From positions 21,539 to 85,538 of the forward strand of contig NZ_MWVJ01000021.1 of NCBI RefSeq assembly GCF_002087335.1: 64,000 nucleotides of DNA, read 5' to 3'. The stretch's first letter is position 1; every line of letters begins with the position of its first letter. Below are positions 31,639-40,605 of the stretch, piece by piece. The DNA comes from Pseudophaeobacter leonis. GTDB taxonomy: Bacteria; Pseudomonadota; Alphaproteobacteria; Rhodobacterales; Rhodobacteraceae. Below the pieces are notes generated by a model. That model was not told the DNA's origin. It worked only from the letters and a program-made list of their open reading frames with translations, and made no database searches. The position numbers were made by a program, and so were the translations under genes.

Positions 31639-34600
31639 GCAATTTTTCCTGTGTCGTTATCGGCAATGAATCCCTGTTGATCGGCTGCGCCGAAGCAGTC
31701 CTGGCCGAGGGCCACACAATTGCGGCTGTGGTCTCGACCAATGGCGACATTCGCGCCTGGGCCCGGGACAAAGACCTGCCCGTTCTGGATGCCCCAAGTG
31801 AGATCCCGGCGGAAATCACGGCCCCCTTTGACTGGCTGCTTTCGATTGCCAACCTGCGGGTGATCCCGGATCAGGTGCTGGCGCAGGCCTCCAAAGGGGC
31901 GGTGAACTTTCACGATGGCCCCCTGCCGCGCTATGCCGGCCTCAACACGCCCAACTGGGCCATTATGGCAGGAGAGGTGCAGCACGGCATTACCTGGCAT
32001 ATGATGGAGGGCGGCATTGACGAGGGCGGTATCCTTGCCCAGCGCCTGTTTGACATTGCCGCGGATGAGACCGCCTTTAGCCTCAACTCCAAATGCTACG
32101 CCGCCGCCATGGACAGCTTTGGCGAGGTGCTGCAACAACTGGCCGCAAATGAGCTGCAGCGCCAGCCGCAGGACCTGAGTGCACGCAGTTATTTCGGCAA
32201 GGGTCATCGCCCGGCAGCGGGCGCCATTCTGGATTTCAACACTTCAGCTCAGGCGCTGTGCCAGCTGGTGCGCGCTCTTGATTTTGGCCCCTACTGGAAT
32301 CCGCTGTGCTGCGCCAAACTGCTGCTGGCTGACCAGATCCTGCGCGTTGGCAAAGCCAGCCCCGCTGAGGGCGCTGGTTCCGATGGCTCTGATTCAGCCG
32401 GAACAGTGCTCTCGGTCACGGGCGCTGTGGTGACGGTTGCCACCTCTGATGGCGCCATTGCGCTGCAAGATGTCACCACCCTTGCGGGGACGGCGCTGGA
32501 TTTTCCTGCTCTGGTCACGCCCGGTGAACAGTTGCCGGGGTTAAGCCCTGAGCTGGCACAGACTCAGGCCGAATTACTGGCCAAATCGCAGGCCGGAGAA
32601 AGCCACTGGCGCCGCGCGCTGGGTGCCATGCAGCCCGTTGCCGTGCCACTGGCGCACCAGACCGGTGCCAGTACCGGCAGCAGCCGCCATGTCCTGTCTC
32701 TGCCGTCAGATCTGAGCGAGGAACAAATCCTTGCCGCCTGCCTCGCCTGGGCGCTGCTGAGCACCGGTGAAGAGCAGGCAGATGTTGCCTTTGCCACTCC
32801 AGTAGCAGCGGCTACCGGGGCGACTATCGCATTGCGTGCAAAGGCGCTGATCTCAGACTGGATTCCGCTGCAGGTGACGCGAGATCTCACTGTTACCGCT
32901 TTGACGACTCGGATAAGAACAGACATCCATAAGGCCCGCAAGTATGGCGGTTTTTCCCTGGATCTGGTGGGCCGTGCCCCAGAGCTGGGTCCGCAGAGCC
33001 AGCCTGCAATCGGGATATCAGCGGATCGCGATGCCGCCCTGCCAGGCTGCATGCTAACCGTTTCGCTGAGTGAGGGCGCCTTGGCGCTGCATGTAGATGA
33101 CGCCCAGCTGGACAGCACGGCCGCGGAGCTGCTCGCCGCGCGGCTTGAGCTGGTGCTGGGTGTCATCGCATCTCACAACGACACGCCCCTCCCGGATCTG
33201 CCCATCCTGCCCGAGGCCGAGGGCAAAACCCTGCTGCAGGACTGGAACCAGACCGCCTGCGCTCTGCCCGCCGAGACCACTATTCAGCAGGCCTTTGAGG
33301 CCCAGGTCGCCCGCACCCCCGAGGCCACAGCCCTGGTGTTTGAAGGTGAAAACTACAGTTATGCTGCCCTCAATGCCCGCGCCAATGCGCTGGCCGCCAG
33401 GCTGCAACAGCTGGGCGTCGCGCCTGGCAGCCATGTGGGCGTCTATATCAAACGCTCGGCTGATCTGCTGGTGGGCGCCCTTGCGGTGTTAAAAGCAGGC
33501 GGTGCCTATGTGCCGCTGGACCCCGCCTACCCGCCCGCGCGCATCGCCCATTATCTGTCTGACAGCCAGGCCAGCGTTGTGGTCACACAAGAGGCCCTGC
33601 GCCCAGAGCTGCCAGCCACCGAGGCGCAGATTGTTACGGTGGATTCTGTACCTGCCGCCGATATCAGCGCGGCAAATGTGACCAGCGCAGCAGCCAGCAC
33701 CGATCTGGCCTATCTGATCTATACTTCCGGCTCGACCGGCACGCCCAAGGGCGTCATGGTGCGGCAGGACAATGTGGCGAACTTCTTTGCCGCCATGGAT
33801 GCCCGCATCCCCCATAAGGCGGGCGATGCCTGGCTGGCGGTGACCTCGCTGTCCTTTGACATCTCGGTGCTTGAGCTGTTCTGGACCCTGTCGCGTGGCT
33901 TTAAACTGGTGCTGTCCAGCGATGAAAGCCGCCTTGAGCTGTCCAATGGCCCCATTGCGATCTCGGACCGGCGGATGGATTTCAATCTGTTTTACTGGGG
34001 CAATGACGACGGCCCCGGGCCGCGTAAATACCATTTACTGCTGGAAGGCGCGAAATTTGCCGATGCCAATGGCTTTAATGCGGTCTGGACGCCGGAACGC
34101 CATTTTCACGCCTTTGGTGGCCCCTACCCGAACCCTGCGGTGACAGGCGCGGCCGTTGCGGCTGTGACCAGCAATCTCAGCGTGCGGGCGGGTTCTTGCG
34201 TGGCGCCATTGCACCACCCGGCCCGCATCGCCGAGGAATGGTCGGTGATTGATAACCTCACCAATGGTCGCGCCGGGGTTGGTATTGCCTCGGGCTGGCA
34301 GCCGGATGATTTTGTGCTGCGCCCGGAAAACACGCCCCCCGCCAACAAGCCCGCAATGTTTGAAACAATCGAAACCCTGCGCAAACTCTGGCGCGGCGAA
34401 GAGGTCGCCTTTCCCCGTCAGGATGGCTCTATGCACGCCGTTGTGACGCAGCCGCGCCCGGTCAGCGCAGAGCTGCCGGTCTGGGTCACCACCGCTGGCA
34501 ACCCCGACACCTGGCGCGAGGCCGGTGAGATTGGCGCCAATGTGCTGACGCATCTGTTGGGCCAAAGCATTGAAGAGGTCGGCGGCAAGATCCGCATCTA

Positions 34601-36371
34601 TCACGATGCCCTGCGCGCCTCGGGGCGCGATCCTGCCGACTATAAGGTTACGCTGATGCTGCACAGCTATCTCGCCGAGAGCCGCGAAGACGCCCGCCGC
34701 ATTGCCCGCGAGCCGATGAAGGATTACCTGCGCGCCGCCGCTGGCCTGATCAAGCAATATGCCTGGGCCTTTCCCGCCTTCAAACGTCCCAAGGGCGTCA
34801 ACAATGCCTTTGAGATGCAGCTGGATATGCTGGGCGAAGATGAGCTGGAAGCCATTCTGGACTTTGCCTTTGAGCGCTATTTTGAAGAGTCCGGTCTGTT
34901 TGGCACCGTTGAGGACGCTCTGGCGCGCACCGAGCAGCTGAAGCGCATTGGCGTCGATGAAATCGCCTGCCTCATCGACTATGGCATTGCGCCGGAGGTG
35001 GTGCTGGAAGGGCTAAAACCGCTGGCCGAGGTGCTGCGCCGCGCCAATACGGCGCAGGAGCTGGCAGCAGATGACTATTCCCTGTCGGCCCAGATGATGC
35101 GGCACGGCGTCACCCATATGCAATGCACCCCCTCGATGGCACGCATGCTGGTGCAGGACGACGAGGCCCGCATGGTTATGCACCGCCTGCAGCATCTGCT
35201 GGTTGGCGGCGAAGCCCTGCCCGGCGATCTGGTTGGCGCCCTGCGCGAAGCAACGCCTGCGCAGATCCACAACATGTATGGCCCGACCGAAACCACAATC
35301 TGGTCCAGCTCTGCGACCCTTGCAGAGGTGCCCAACGGCGTGACCTCTATTGGCAGCCCCGTGGCCAATACCGCGCTCTATGTGCTGGACGCGGCCCAGC
35401 GCCCGGTGGCCATGGGCGCTGCAGGTGAGCTGTATATTGCAGGCGCTGGGGTGACGGACGGCTACTGGCAGCGCGCCGATCTGACCGCAGAGCGGTTTGT
35501 TCCCGATCCAAACACGGCTGGCCCTGTTGCGGCGGGCAAGATGTATCGCACCGGCGATCTGGTGCGCTGGCGCGCAGATGGCCAGCTCGCCTTTTTGGGC
35601 CGCACCGATCATCAGGTCAAGATCCGTGGTCAGCGCATTGAGCTGGGCGGGATTGAGGCCGCCCTCGCCGCCCAGCCCCATGTCACCGGCGCTGTGGTGG
35701 TGGAACGCCAGCTTGGCGCGGATGTGCAGCTAGTCGGATATATCACCCAGGAGAGTAGCCTGGAAAGTGGCAAGCAGGTAGATCTTGCTGCCGCAAAAGC
35801 CGAACTGGCGCGCAGCCTTGCGGCTGTCATGGTTCCGGCGCATATCGTTGTTCTGGACGCCTTTCCGCTGACACCCAACAAAAAAATCGACCGTAAGGCG
35901 CTGCCCGCGCCAGTCCCCGGCAAGGTCGCAGGTGCACAGATCACAGGTGGGCAGACTGCTTCAACACAGGTTGCAACAGGACAGGCCAAAGAAGGTCAGG
36001 CGCATGACGCCGGTGCAGTGTCTCCTCTCAGCGCCGGGGTTCAGGACGAGATCGCCAAGGTCTGGTCCCGGATCCTCGGGGTTGAGGGCATCGGAGCACA
36101 GGACAATTTCTTTGCCCTTGGGGGGCATTCCCTGTTGGCCGTGCAGTCCCACCGCGATATTCGCGCCGCCCTCAACCTCAGCAAGCTTTCGATCACGGAT
36201 ATCTTTCGCTTTCCAACCCTTGCCGGTCTCGCCAGCCATATTGAGACCCTTGCAGGCGGCGGCGCAAAGCCCGATGATCCGGTGACAGATGACGCCACAC
36301 AGGCCGCCAAATCCGACACCATGTCGAAACGACGCGCCATGCGGGCAAATCGCAAAGCACGGGCAGGATGA
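31635..36371 (+). CDS. NRPS protein: formyltransferase, degenerate C domain, A domain split by flavin monooxygenase, carrier
   Basis: This intact 1,578-residue protein has, in order: a formyltransferase-like domain (residues 1-300, NFHDGPLPRYAGLN at about 90-103); a condensation-like half without an HHxxxDG motif (about 330-540); the first half of an adenylation domain (about 550-760, IYTSGSTGTPKG, FDISVLELF); a luciferase-like FMN monooxygenase of the MupA/Atu3671 type (about 775-1135, VWTPERHFHAFGGPYPNP, GVGIASGWQPDDF); the rest of the adenylation domain (about 1140-1425, NMYGPTETT, YRTGDLVRW, RGQRIELGG, NKKIDRKAL); and a carrier (LGGHSLL, about 1495). No thioesterase or active condensation domain is visible. 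The inferred activity is to load an amino or keto acid, oxidise it on the carrier and formylate it. A GGAGG site and ATGA overlap couple it to the GT2 gene. Confidence 0.88.
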   Translation: MSNFSCVVIGNESLLIGCAEAVLAEGHTIAAVVSTNGDIRAWARDKDLPVLDAPSEIPAEITAPFDWLLSIANLRVIPDQVLAQASKGAVNFHDGPLPRYAGLNTPNWAIMAGEVQHGITWHMMEGGIDEGGILAQRLFDIAADETAFSLNSKCYAAAMDSFGEVLQQLAANELQRQPQDLSARSYFGKGHRPAAGAILDFNTSAQALCQLVRALDFGPYWNPLCCAKLLLADQILRVGKASPAEGAGSDGSDSAGTVLSVTGAVVTVATSDGAIALQDVTTLAGTALDFPALVTPGEQLPGLSPELAQTQAELLAKSQAGESHWRRALGAMQPVAVPLAHQTGASTGSSRHVLSLPSDLSEEQILAACLAWALLSTGEEQADVAFATPVAAATGATIALRAKALISDWIPLQVTRDLTVTALTTRIRTDIHKARKYGGFSLDLVGRAPELGPQSQPAIGISADRDAALPGCMLTVSLSEGALALHVDDAQLDSTAAELLAARLELVLGVIASHNDTPLPDLPILPEAEGKTLLQDWNQTACALPAETTIQQAFEAQVARTPEATALVFEGENYSYAALNARANALAARLQQLGVAPGSHVGVYIKRSADLLVGALAVLKAGGAYVPLDPAYPPARIAHYLSDSQASVVVTQEALRPELPATEAQIVTVDSVPAADISAANVTSAAASTDLAYLIYTSGSTGTPKGVMVRQDNVANFFAAMDARIPHKAGDAWLAVTSLSFDISVLELFWTLSRGFKLVLSSDESRLELSNGPIAISDRRMDFNLFYWGNDDGPGPRKYHLLLEGAKFADANGFNAVWTPERHFHAFGGPYPNPAVTGAAVAAVTSNLSVRAGSCVAPLHHPARIAEEWSVIDNLTNGRAGVGIASGWQPDDFVLRPENTPPANKPAMFETIETLRKLWRGEEVAFPRQDGSMHAVVTQPRPVSAELPVWVTTAGNPDTWREAGEIGANVLTHLLGQSIEEVGGKIRIYHDALRASGRDPADYKVTLMLHSYLAESREDARRIAREPMKDYLRAAAGLIKQYAWAFPAFKRPKGVNNAFEMQLDMLGEDELEAILDFAFERYFEESGLFGTVEDALARTEQLKRIGVDEIACLIDYGIAPEVVLEGLKPLAEVLRRANTAQELAADDYSLSAQMMRHGVTHMQCTPSMARMLVQDDEARMVMHRLQHLLVGGEALPGDLVGALREATPAQIHNMYGPTETTIWSSSATLAEVPNGVTSIGSPVANTALYVLDAAQRPVAMGAAGELYIAGAGVTDGYWQRADLTAERFVPDPNTAGPVAAGKMYRTGDLVRWRADGQLAFLGRTDHQVKIRGQRIELGGIEAALAAQPHVTGAVVVERQLGADVQLVGYITQESSLESGKQVDLAAAKAELARSLAAVMVPAHIVVLDAFPLTPNKKIDRKALPAPVPGKVAGAQITGGQTASTQVATGQAKEGQAHDAGAVSPLSAGVQDEIAKVWSRILGVEGIGAQDNFFALGGHSLLAVQSHRDIRAALNLSKLSITDIFRFPTLAGLASHIETLAGGGAKPDDPVTDDATQAAKSDTMSKRRAMRANRKARAG

Positions 36372-37105
36372 CAGCAGAGATTTAACCGCAAGAGCCAGAC
36401 CCGGCAGAGCTTTTGGCGAGCAGTCTTGAGACAGAGCGCTACAGCCTGGTGCGGCCGCTCTTTGCCAACGATATCGCACTGGCGCTGTCAAATCCGCTGG
36501 GGCAGCCTGCGGTACCTTTTGCCGAAGAGGCCGCCTGCCTGTCGCCTAATGCGGTGGCGAAACGACGCCAGGAATTTGCCGCCGGACGCGACGCGGCGCA
36601 TCAGGCAATGGCGCTGCTGGGCGCACCTGTGCAGGCCATTCCAGTGGCTGAAAACCGCGCGCCGATCTGGCCCGCAGGACTGGTGGGATCGATCAGTCAT
36701 ACCCGCAGCTGCGCCATGGCTGTTGTTGCCCATGCCGGAAATATGGCGGCAGGTGACATCCGAGGCCTGGGCCTTGATGTGGAAGAGGACAAACCGCTGG
36801 CGGATGAGCTGTGGCCTGCGATCTGCTCGGTCAGCGAACAGGACTGGCTGCGCCAACAGGCCAAGCCCGGCCAAATGGCAAAGCTGGTGTTTTCCGCCAA
36901 AGAAGCCGCCTATAAGTGCCAGTTCACCCTGAGTGCGCGCTACTATGGGTTTGACGGTATGGAGTTGAACATTGATGTCGAAAACCAGAGATTTACCGCG
37001 CGGTATTGTGCTGACCAGCCGCCCTTTTCCTGTGGCGACTGCATCTCCGGCCGGTTTGCCATTGGCGCGGGTCTCATGGTGACCACAGACGAGCTGCGAG
37101 TGTAA
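36368..37105 (+). CDS. 4'-phosphopantetheinyl transferase, EntD/Sfp type (start region has in-frame stop)
   Basis: This enzyme would attach the phosphopantetheine arm to the PKS and NRPS carriers. Key family motifs are GSISHTRSCAMAV (residues about 107-119), LGLDVEED (Mg-binding acidic pair) and VFSAKEAAYKCQF (residues about 178-190). An ATG at 36368 overlaps the NRPS stop (ATGA), as elsewhere in this operon, but the frame meets TAA at 36383. The frame then continues with plausible coding sequence (PQEPDPAELLAS). Either translation starts at TTG 36413, giving 230 residues, or the TAA is a point change or error. The protein after that point looks complete. It is followed after 3 bases by the SGNH gene. 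Confidence 0.82.
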
Positions 37106-37108
37106 AAG

Positions 37109-38074
37109 ATGATGACCCGCCGTGGATTGTTCGCATTGCCCGCACTTGTTGCCCTGTGGCCCCTGAGCCGCTGGCTCTGGCCCGCACCGCTGCCGCCTGT
37201 CGCCCAGCTTGCGCCCCCCAGCGGCGCGCTCAATGTCTTTCATCTGGGGCATTCGCTGGTGGGGCCAGACATGCCACATATGCTGATGCAGCTGGCCCCA
37301 AAGGGGCATCGCTGGAACAGTCAGCTCGGCTCGGGTACCTCGCTCAAGGAACACTGGGAGCCGGACCTGCCCATTCGCGACTTTGACACCACCAACCGCC
37401 CCCCCGCCTTTCGCGCCGCGCATGAGGCGATAGGGTCGGGAGACTACGATGCTGTGGTGCTCACCGAGATGGTCGAGCTGCGCGATGCCATTCGCTATTT
37501 CGACAGTGCCGACTATTTTCATCGCTGGGCTGATCTGGCCCGTGCCGGCGCCCCCGAAACCCGGATTTATCTCTATGAAACCTGGCATCATCTGAATGAC
37601 CCCCAGGGCTGGGGCACACGCATAGCGCAGGATCTGGACGCTCTTTGGCTGAGAAAACTCTCGGGCAAGGACATCCGGGAGGCCCCGGATCGTCCCGCCT
37701 ATCTGATCCCGGCAGGTCAGGCCATGGCCGCCGTCGCACGCGCCATCACAGCCGGTGATATCGACGGGCTGCGCGCCCCCGACGCGCTGTTTGCCCGCAA
37801 TGCCCAAGGTGACATTGACACCATTCACATCAATGACCTTGGCGCCTATCTGGTGGCGCTGACCCATTTTGCAGTGCTTTATCAACGCAGCCCGCGGGGC
37901 TTGCCACACCAACTCATGCGCGCAGATGGCAGCGCGGCAGACAGCTTCTCCCCCCAGGCGGCCGCCCAAGTACAGCGGATCGTCTGGGAGACCGTTCAGG
38001 CCCATCCCCGCACGGGAATTGCCCCCGATGCAGCCCCACCCGCCCCGCGCAGCACAACGGAGGGCAGCGAATGA
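37109..38074 (+). CDS. Exported SGNH-hydrolase-like protein
   Basis: A 321-residue protein with an N-terminal TRR-led hydrophobic leader (MTRRGLFALPALVALWPLS), suggesting Tat or membrane-anchored export. The mature part has a block I-like LGHSL with candidate nucleophile Ser at about residue 49 and a C-terminal DTIH with candidate Asp237/His240, followed by N. That is the Ser and Asp-x-x-His layout of SGNH esterases and of polysaccharide O-acetyltransferases such as AlgJ/AlgX. I do not recognise the exact family. Its stop overlaps the start of the next gene (ATGA), which begins with a related SGNH domain. A role in adding or removing acyl groups from the secreted product is inferred. Confidence 0.6.
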   Translation: MMTRRGLFALPALVALWPLSRWLWPAPLPPVAQLAPPSGALNVFHLGHSLVGPDMPHMLMQLAPKGHRWNSQLGSGTSLKEHWEPDLPIRDFDTTNRPPAFRAAHEAIGSGDYDAVVLTEMVELRDAIRYFDSADYFHRWADLARAGAPETRIYLYETWHHLNDPQGWGTRIAQDLDALWLRKLSGKDIREAPDRPAYLIPAGQAMAAVARAITAGDIDGLRAPDALFARNAQGDIDTIHINDLGAYLVALTHFAVLYQRSPRGLPHQLMRADGSAADSFSPQAAAQVQRIVWETVQAHPRTGIAPDAAPPAPRSTTEGSE

Positions 38075-40605
38075 ACCTTGAGACGCTGATCACATCGGTA
38101 GTGATGGTGGGACATTCGCTGTTTGGCCGCGACAGCCCGGAGATGCTGGAACAATTGCTGGCCGCGCAGCCTGCGCTCTCGGTTGACGTCACGCCCCGCG
38201 TCGAGGCCCAGATCATCAATGGCGCGCCCCTCAGCTATAACTGGCAACATGCCGCCAAGGCAGAGGGCATCAATGCACGCCACCGGCTGACGTCTTCGGT
38301 GGATGCCGTGATCGTCACCGAGGCAATCCCGCTGGCGACGCATCGGAAATGGAGCAATTCCGAAGACGCCATCACCCAGTTCTACGAGCTGGCCCGCGCC
38401 GCCAACCCGCAGGTGCGCTTTTATCTGCAGGAAGCCTGGCACAGCCTCAAAAGCGGCACCGGCGTTGGGGTGCCCTTTGATGACCGCGCAGACACCCCCT
38501 GGCGCGACCGCCTGGAACAGGACCTGCCGCGCTGGCAGGGGCTGGTGGACAAGGTCAATGGGAGCACCGAAGGCGAGATCCTCTTGCTGCCTGCCGGTCA
38601 GGCTCTGGCGCGGCTGGATGATGCCATACAGGCCGGAACCGTGCCCGGCCTCAGCGCGATATCCGATATTTTTTCCGATGACATCCACCCAAATGCGATT
38701 GGGTTTTACTACCTTGGTCTGGTGCAATACGCGGTTTTAACCGGGCAAAACCCGATCGGCCTGCCGCATCAGCTGCAGGACCGCTGGGGCAAGAACCTTA
38801 AAGCGCCCAGCCCGGCGCTGGCCAAACGGCTGCAACAGATCGCCTGGGCTGCGACCGGGGGGGATGCAACGTCCCTAACAGTGCTGCCGCCCGATCCCCC
38901 CGCGCCGCCACGCGACCCCAGAGTGGCCGCTCTGAATGGTCCCGTCCCCGAACGGCCGCCAGAGCAAAGCCCTGCCGGGTTGCCTCAGGTGCGCCCGCCT
39001 ATTGCCATGAACCTGATGCCGGTGGCCGACTGGAGCCCGCAGGCGCCTTTTCTGGACCATTTCAAAACCGCCCGCCCCTGGATAGGCCATCTGCCGGGGC
39101 GCTGGGGCGGCGTCGAGGAAGCCGATCTGGCGGCAGCCGGCTATCTCGACCCCAATGGCTGGCCCACTGCCATTCCGCCCGAGCTCGGCTCGATCGGCCC
39201 CGTGCTCCTGACAGATTTGCCCCAAACCGCGCAGTCCCTCGCAGGTCGCTATGTGCTGCGCTTTGAGGGCCAGGGCATTGTTGAGGTCTCGGGACGGGCG
39301 CGCAACCAACGCTATGGCAAGGGTGAGGTGTCGTTTGACTATACCCCCGGCCCCGGCCCGGTGGAGATCCGCCTGCAGCGCATCACCAGTGATGCCGACT
39401 ATCCGCGCAATATCACCGTGGTGAAACAAGAGCATCTGGCGGCGTTTGAGGCAGGCGAGATCTTCAACCCGCGCTGGCTGGCGCTACTGGACGGCTTTGG
39501 CGCGCTGCGGTTCATGGACTGGATGGAGACCAATGATTCCCTGCAGGTCGGCTGGGAAGACCGCCCGCAGCTTGCCGACTACTCCTGGGCCCGCAAAGGG
39601 GTGCCTGCCGAGGTGATGCTGGCGCTGGCCAATCAACTGGGAGCCGCCGCCTGGTTCAACATGCCCCACAGCGCCGATGACAGCTATGTGCGCAATTTTG
39701 CCAGTCTCACAGAGACCGGCCTCGACTTTGATCTCAAGGCCTATGTGGAATACTCCAACGAGGTCTGGAACTGGCAGTTCGATCAGGCCAGCTGGGCCGA
39801 CACCCAGGCCCGGGCACGGTGGGGCGGCAAGGACCTTTGGATGCAGTTTTATGGCGCCCGCGCCGCCGAGGTTTCACAAATCTGGACCAGCGTTTTTGGC
39901 GACACCGCCTCAGAACGCCTCGTGCGGGTTATCTCAACCCAGACAGGCTGGCTCGGGCTTGAGGAACAGGTGCTTTCGGCCCCCCTCTGGGTGGCGGAAA
40001 CCGCAGACCGGCAAGCGCCCGCCAGCTATTTTGACGCCTATGCTGTCACCGGCTATTTTGGCGGCATCCTTGGTATCAAAGAGCGGGCGCCAATTCTGCG
40101 GGCCTGGATCGCCGACAGCCAGCTGCGCGCCCGTGAAAGCGCGGCTGCTCAGGGCCTGACGGGCGCGCAGGCACAGCAATTTATCGAAGATCACCAATAT
40201 GATGTCGCCAGCGCGCAGGCCGCAACCGAGCTGACGGACGGGCTGGTCACCGGCGACACCACCGATACGCTCAGCGATCTGTTGGGCCGCGTGCTGCCCT
40301 ATCACCGGGCCGTGGCAGATCAACACGGGCTTGCGCTGATCATGTATGAGGGCGGCAGCCATGTTGTTGGCATTGGCCCCATGGCCGAGGACGAGCTGCT
40401 CAGCGACTTTTTCATCCATTTCAACTACACGCCTGAGATGGGAGCGCTCTATGCGCGACTGCTGCGCGGCTGGCAGGATCTGGGCGGCACCCTGTTCACC
40501 GCCTACGCCGATGTGGCCGTTCCGGGCAAATGGGGCAGTTGGGGCGCCCTGCGGAGTTTGAGCGACCAGAACCCCCGCTGGTCGGCTCTGGAGGCGGTGA
40601 AATGA
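38071..40605 (+). CDS. SGNH-hydrolase-like domain fused to clan-A glycosidase-like domain
   Basis: An 844-residue two-part protein. Residues 1-240 are SGNH-like, with GHSLFG (Ser at about 16) and DDIHPN (Asp203/His206). They are followed by a Pro-rich linker (about 275-320) and a beta-rich segment (about 350-450). The C-terminal 400 residues resemble a clan GH-A TIM barrel: YSNEVWNW (residues about 561-568) supplies the typical Asn-Glu acid/base pair, and MYEGGSH (about 756-762) a candidate nucleophile Glu. No signal peptide is visible, although the preceding gene has one. Together they could de-acylate and cut or trim the polysaccharide. Function is inferred from motifs only. It is coupled to both neighbours by ATGA overlaps. 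Confidence 0.6.
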   Translation: MNLETLITSVVMVGHSLFGRDSPEMLEQLLAAQPALSVDVTPRVEAQIINGAPLSYNWQHAAKAEGINARHRLTSSVDAVIVTEAIPLATHRKWSNSEDAITQFYELARAANPQVRFYLQEAWHSLKSGTGVGVPFDDRADTPWRDRLEQDLPRWQGLVDKVNGSTEGEILLLPAGQALARLDDAIQAGTVPGLSAISDIFSDDIHPNAIGFYYLGLVQYAVLTGQNPIGLPHQLQDRWGKNLKAPSPALAKRLQQIAWAATGGDATSLTVLPPDPPAPPRDPRVAALNGPVPERPPEQSPAGLPQVRPPIAMNLMPVADWSPQAPFLDHFKTARPWIGHLPGRWGGVEEADLAAAGYLDPNGWPTAIPPELGSIGPVLLTDLPQTAQSLAGRYVLRFEGQGIVEVSGRARNQRYGKGEVSFDYTPGPGPVEIRLQRITSDADYPRNITVVKQEHLAAFEAGEIFNPRWLALLDGFGALRFMDWMETNDSLQVGWEDRPQLADYSWARKGVPAEVMLALANQLGAAAWFNMPHSADDSYVRNFASLTETGLDFDLKAYVEYSNEVWNWQFDQASWADTQARARWGGKDLWMQFYGARAAEVSQIWTSVFGDTASERLVRVISTQTGWLGLEEQVLSAPLWVAETADRQAPASYFDAYAVTGYFGGILGIKERAPILRAWIADSQLRARESAAAQGLTGAQAQQFIEDHQYDVASAQAATELTDGLVTGDTTDTLSDLLGRVLPYHRAVADQHGLALIMYEGGSHVVGIGPMAEDELLSDFFIHFNYTPEMGALYARLLRGWQDLGGTLFTAYADVAVPGKWGSWGALRSLSDQNPRWSALEAVK

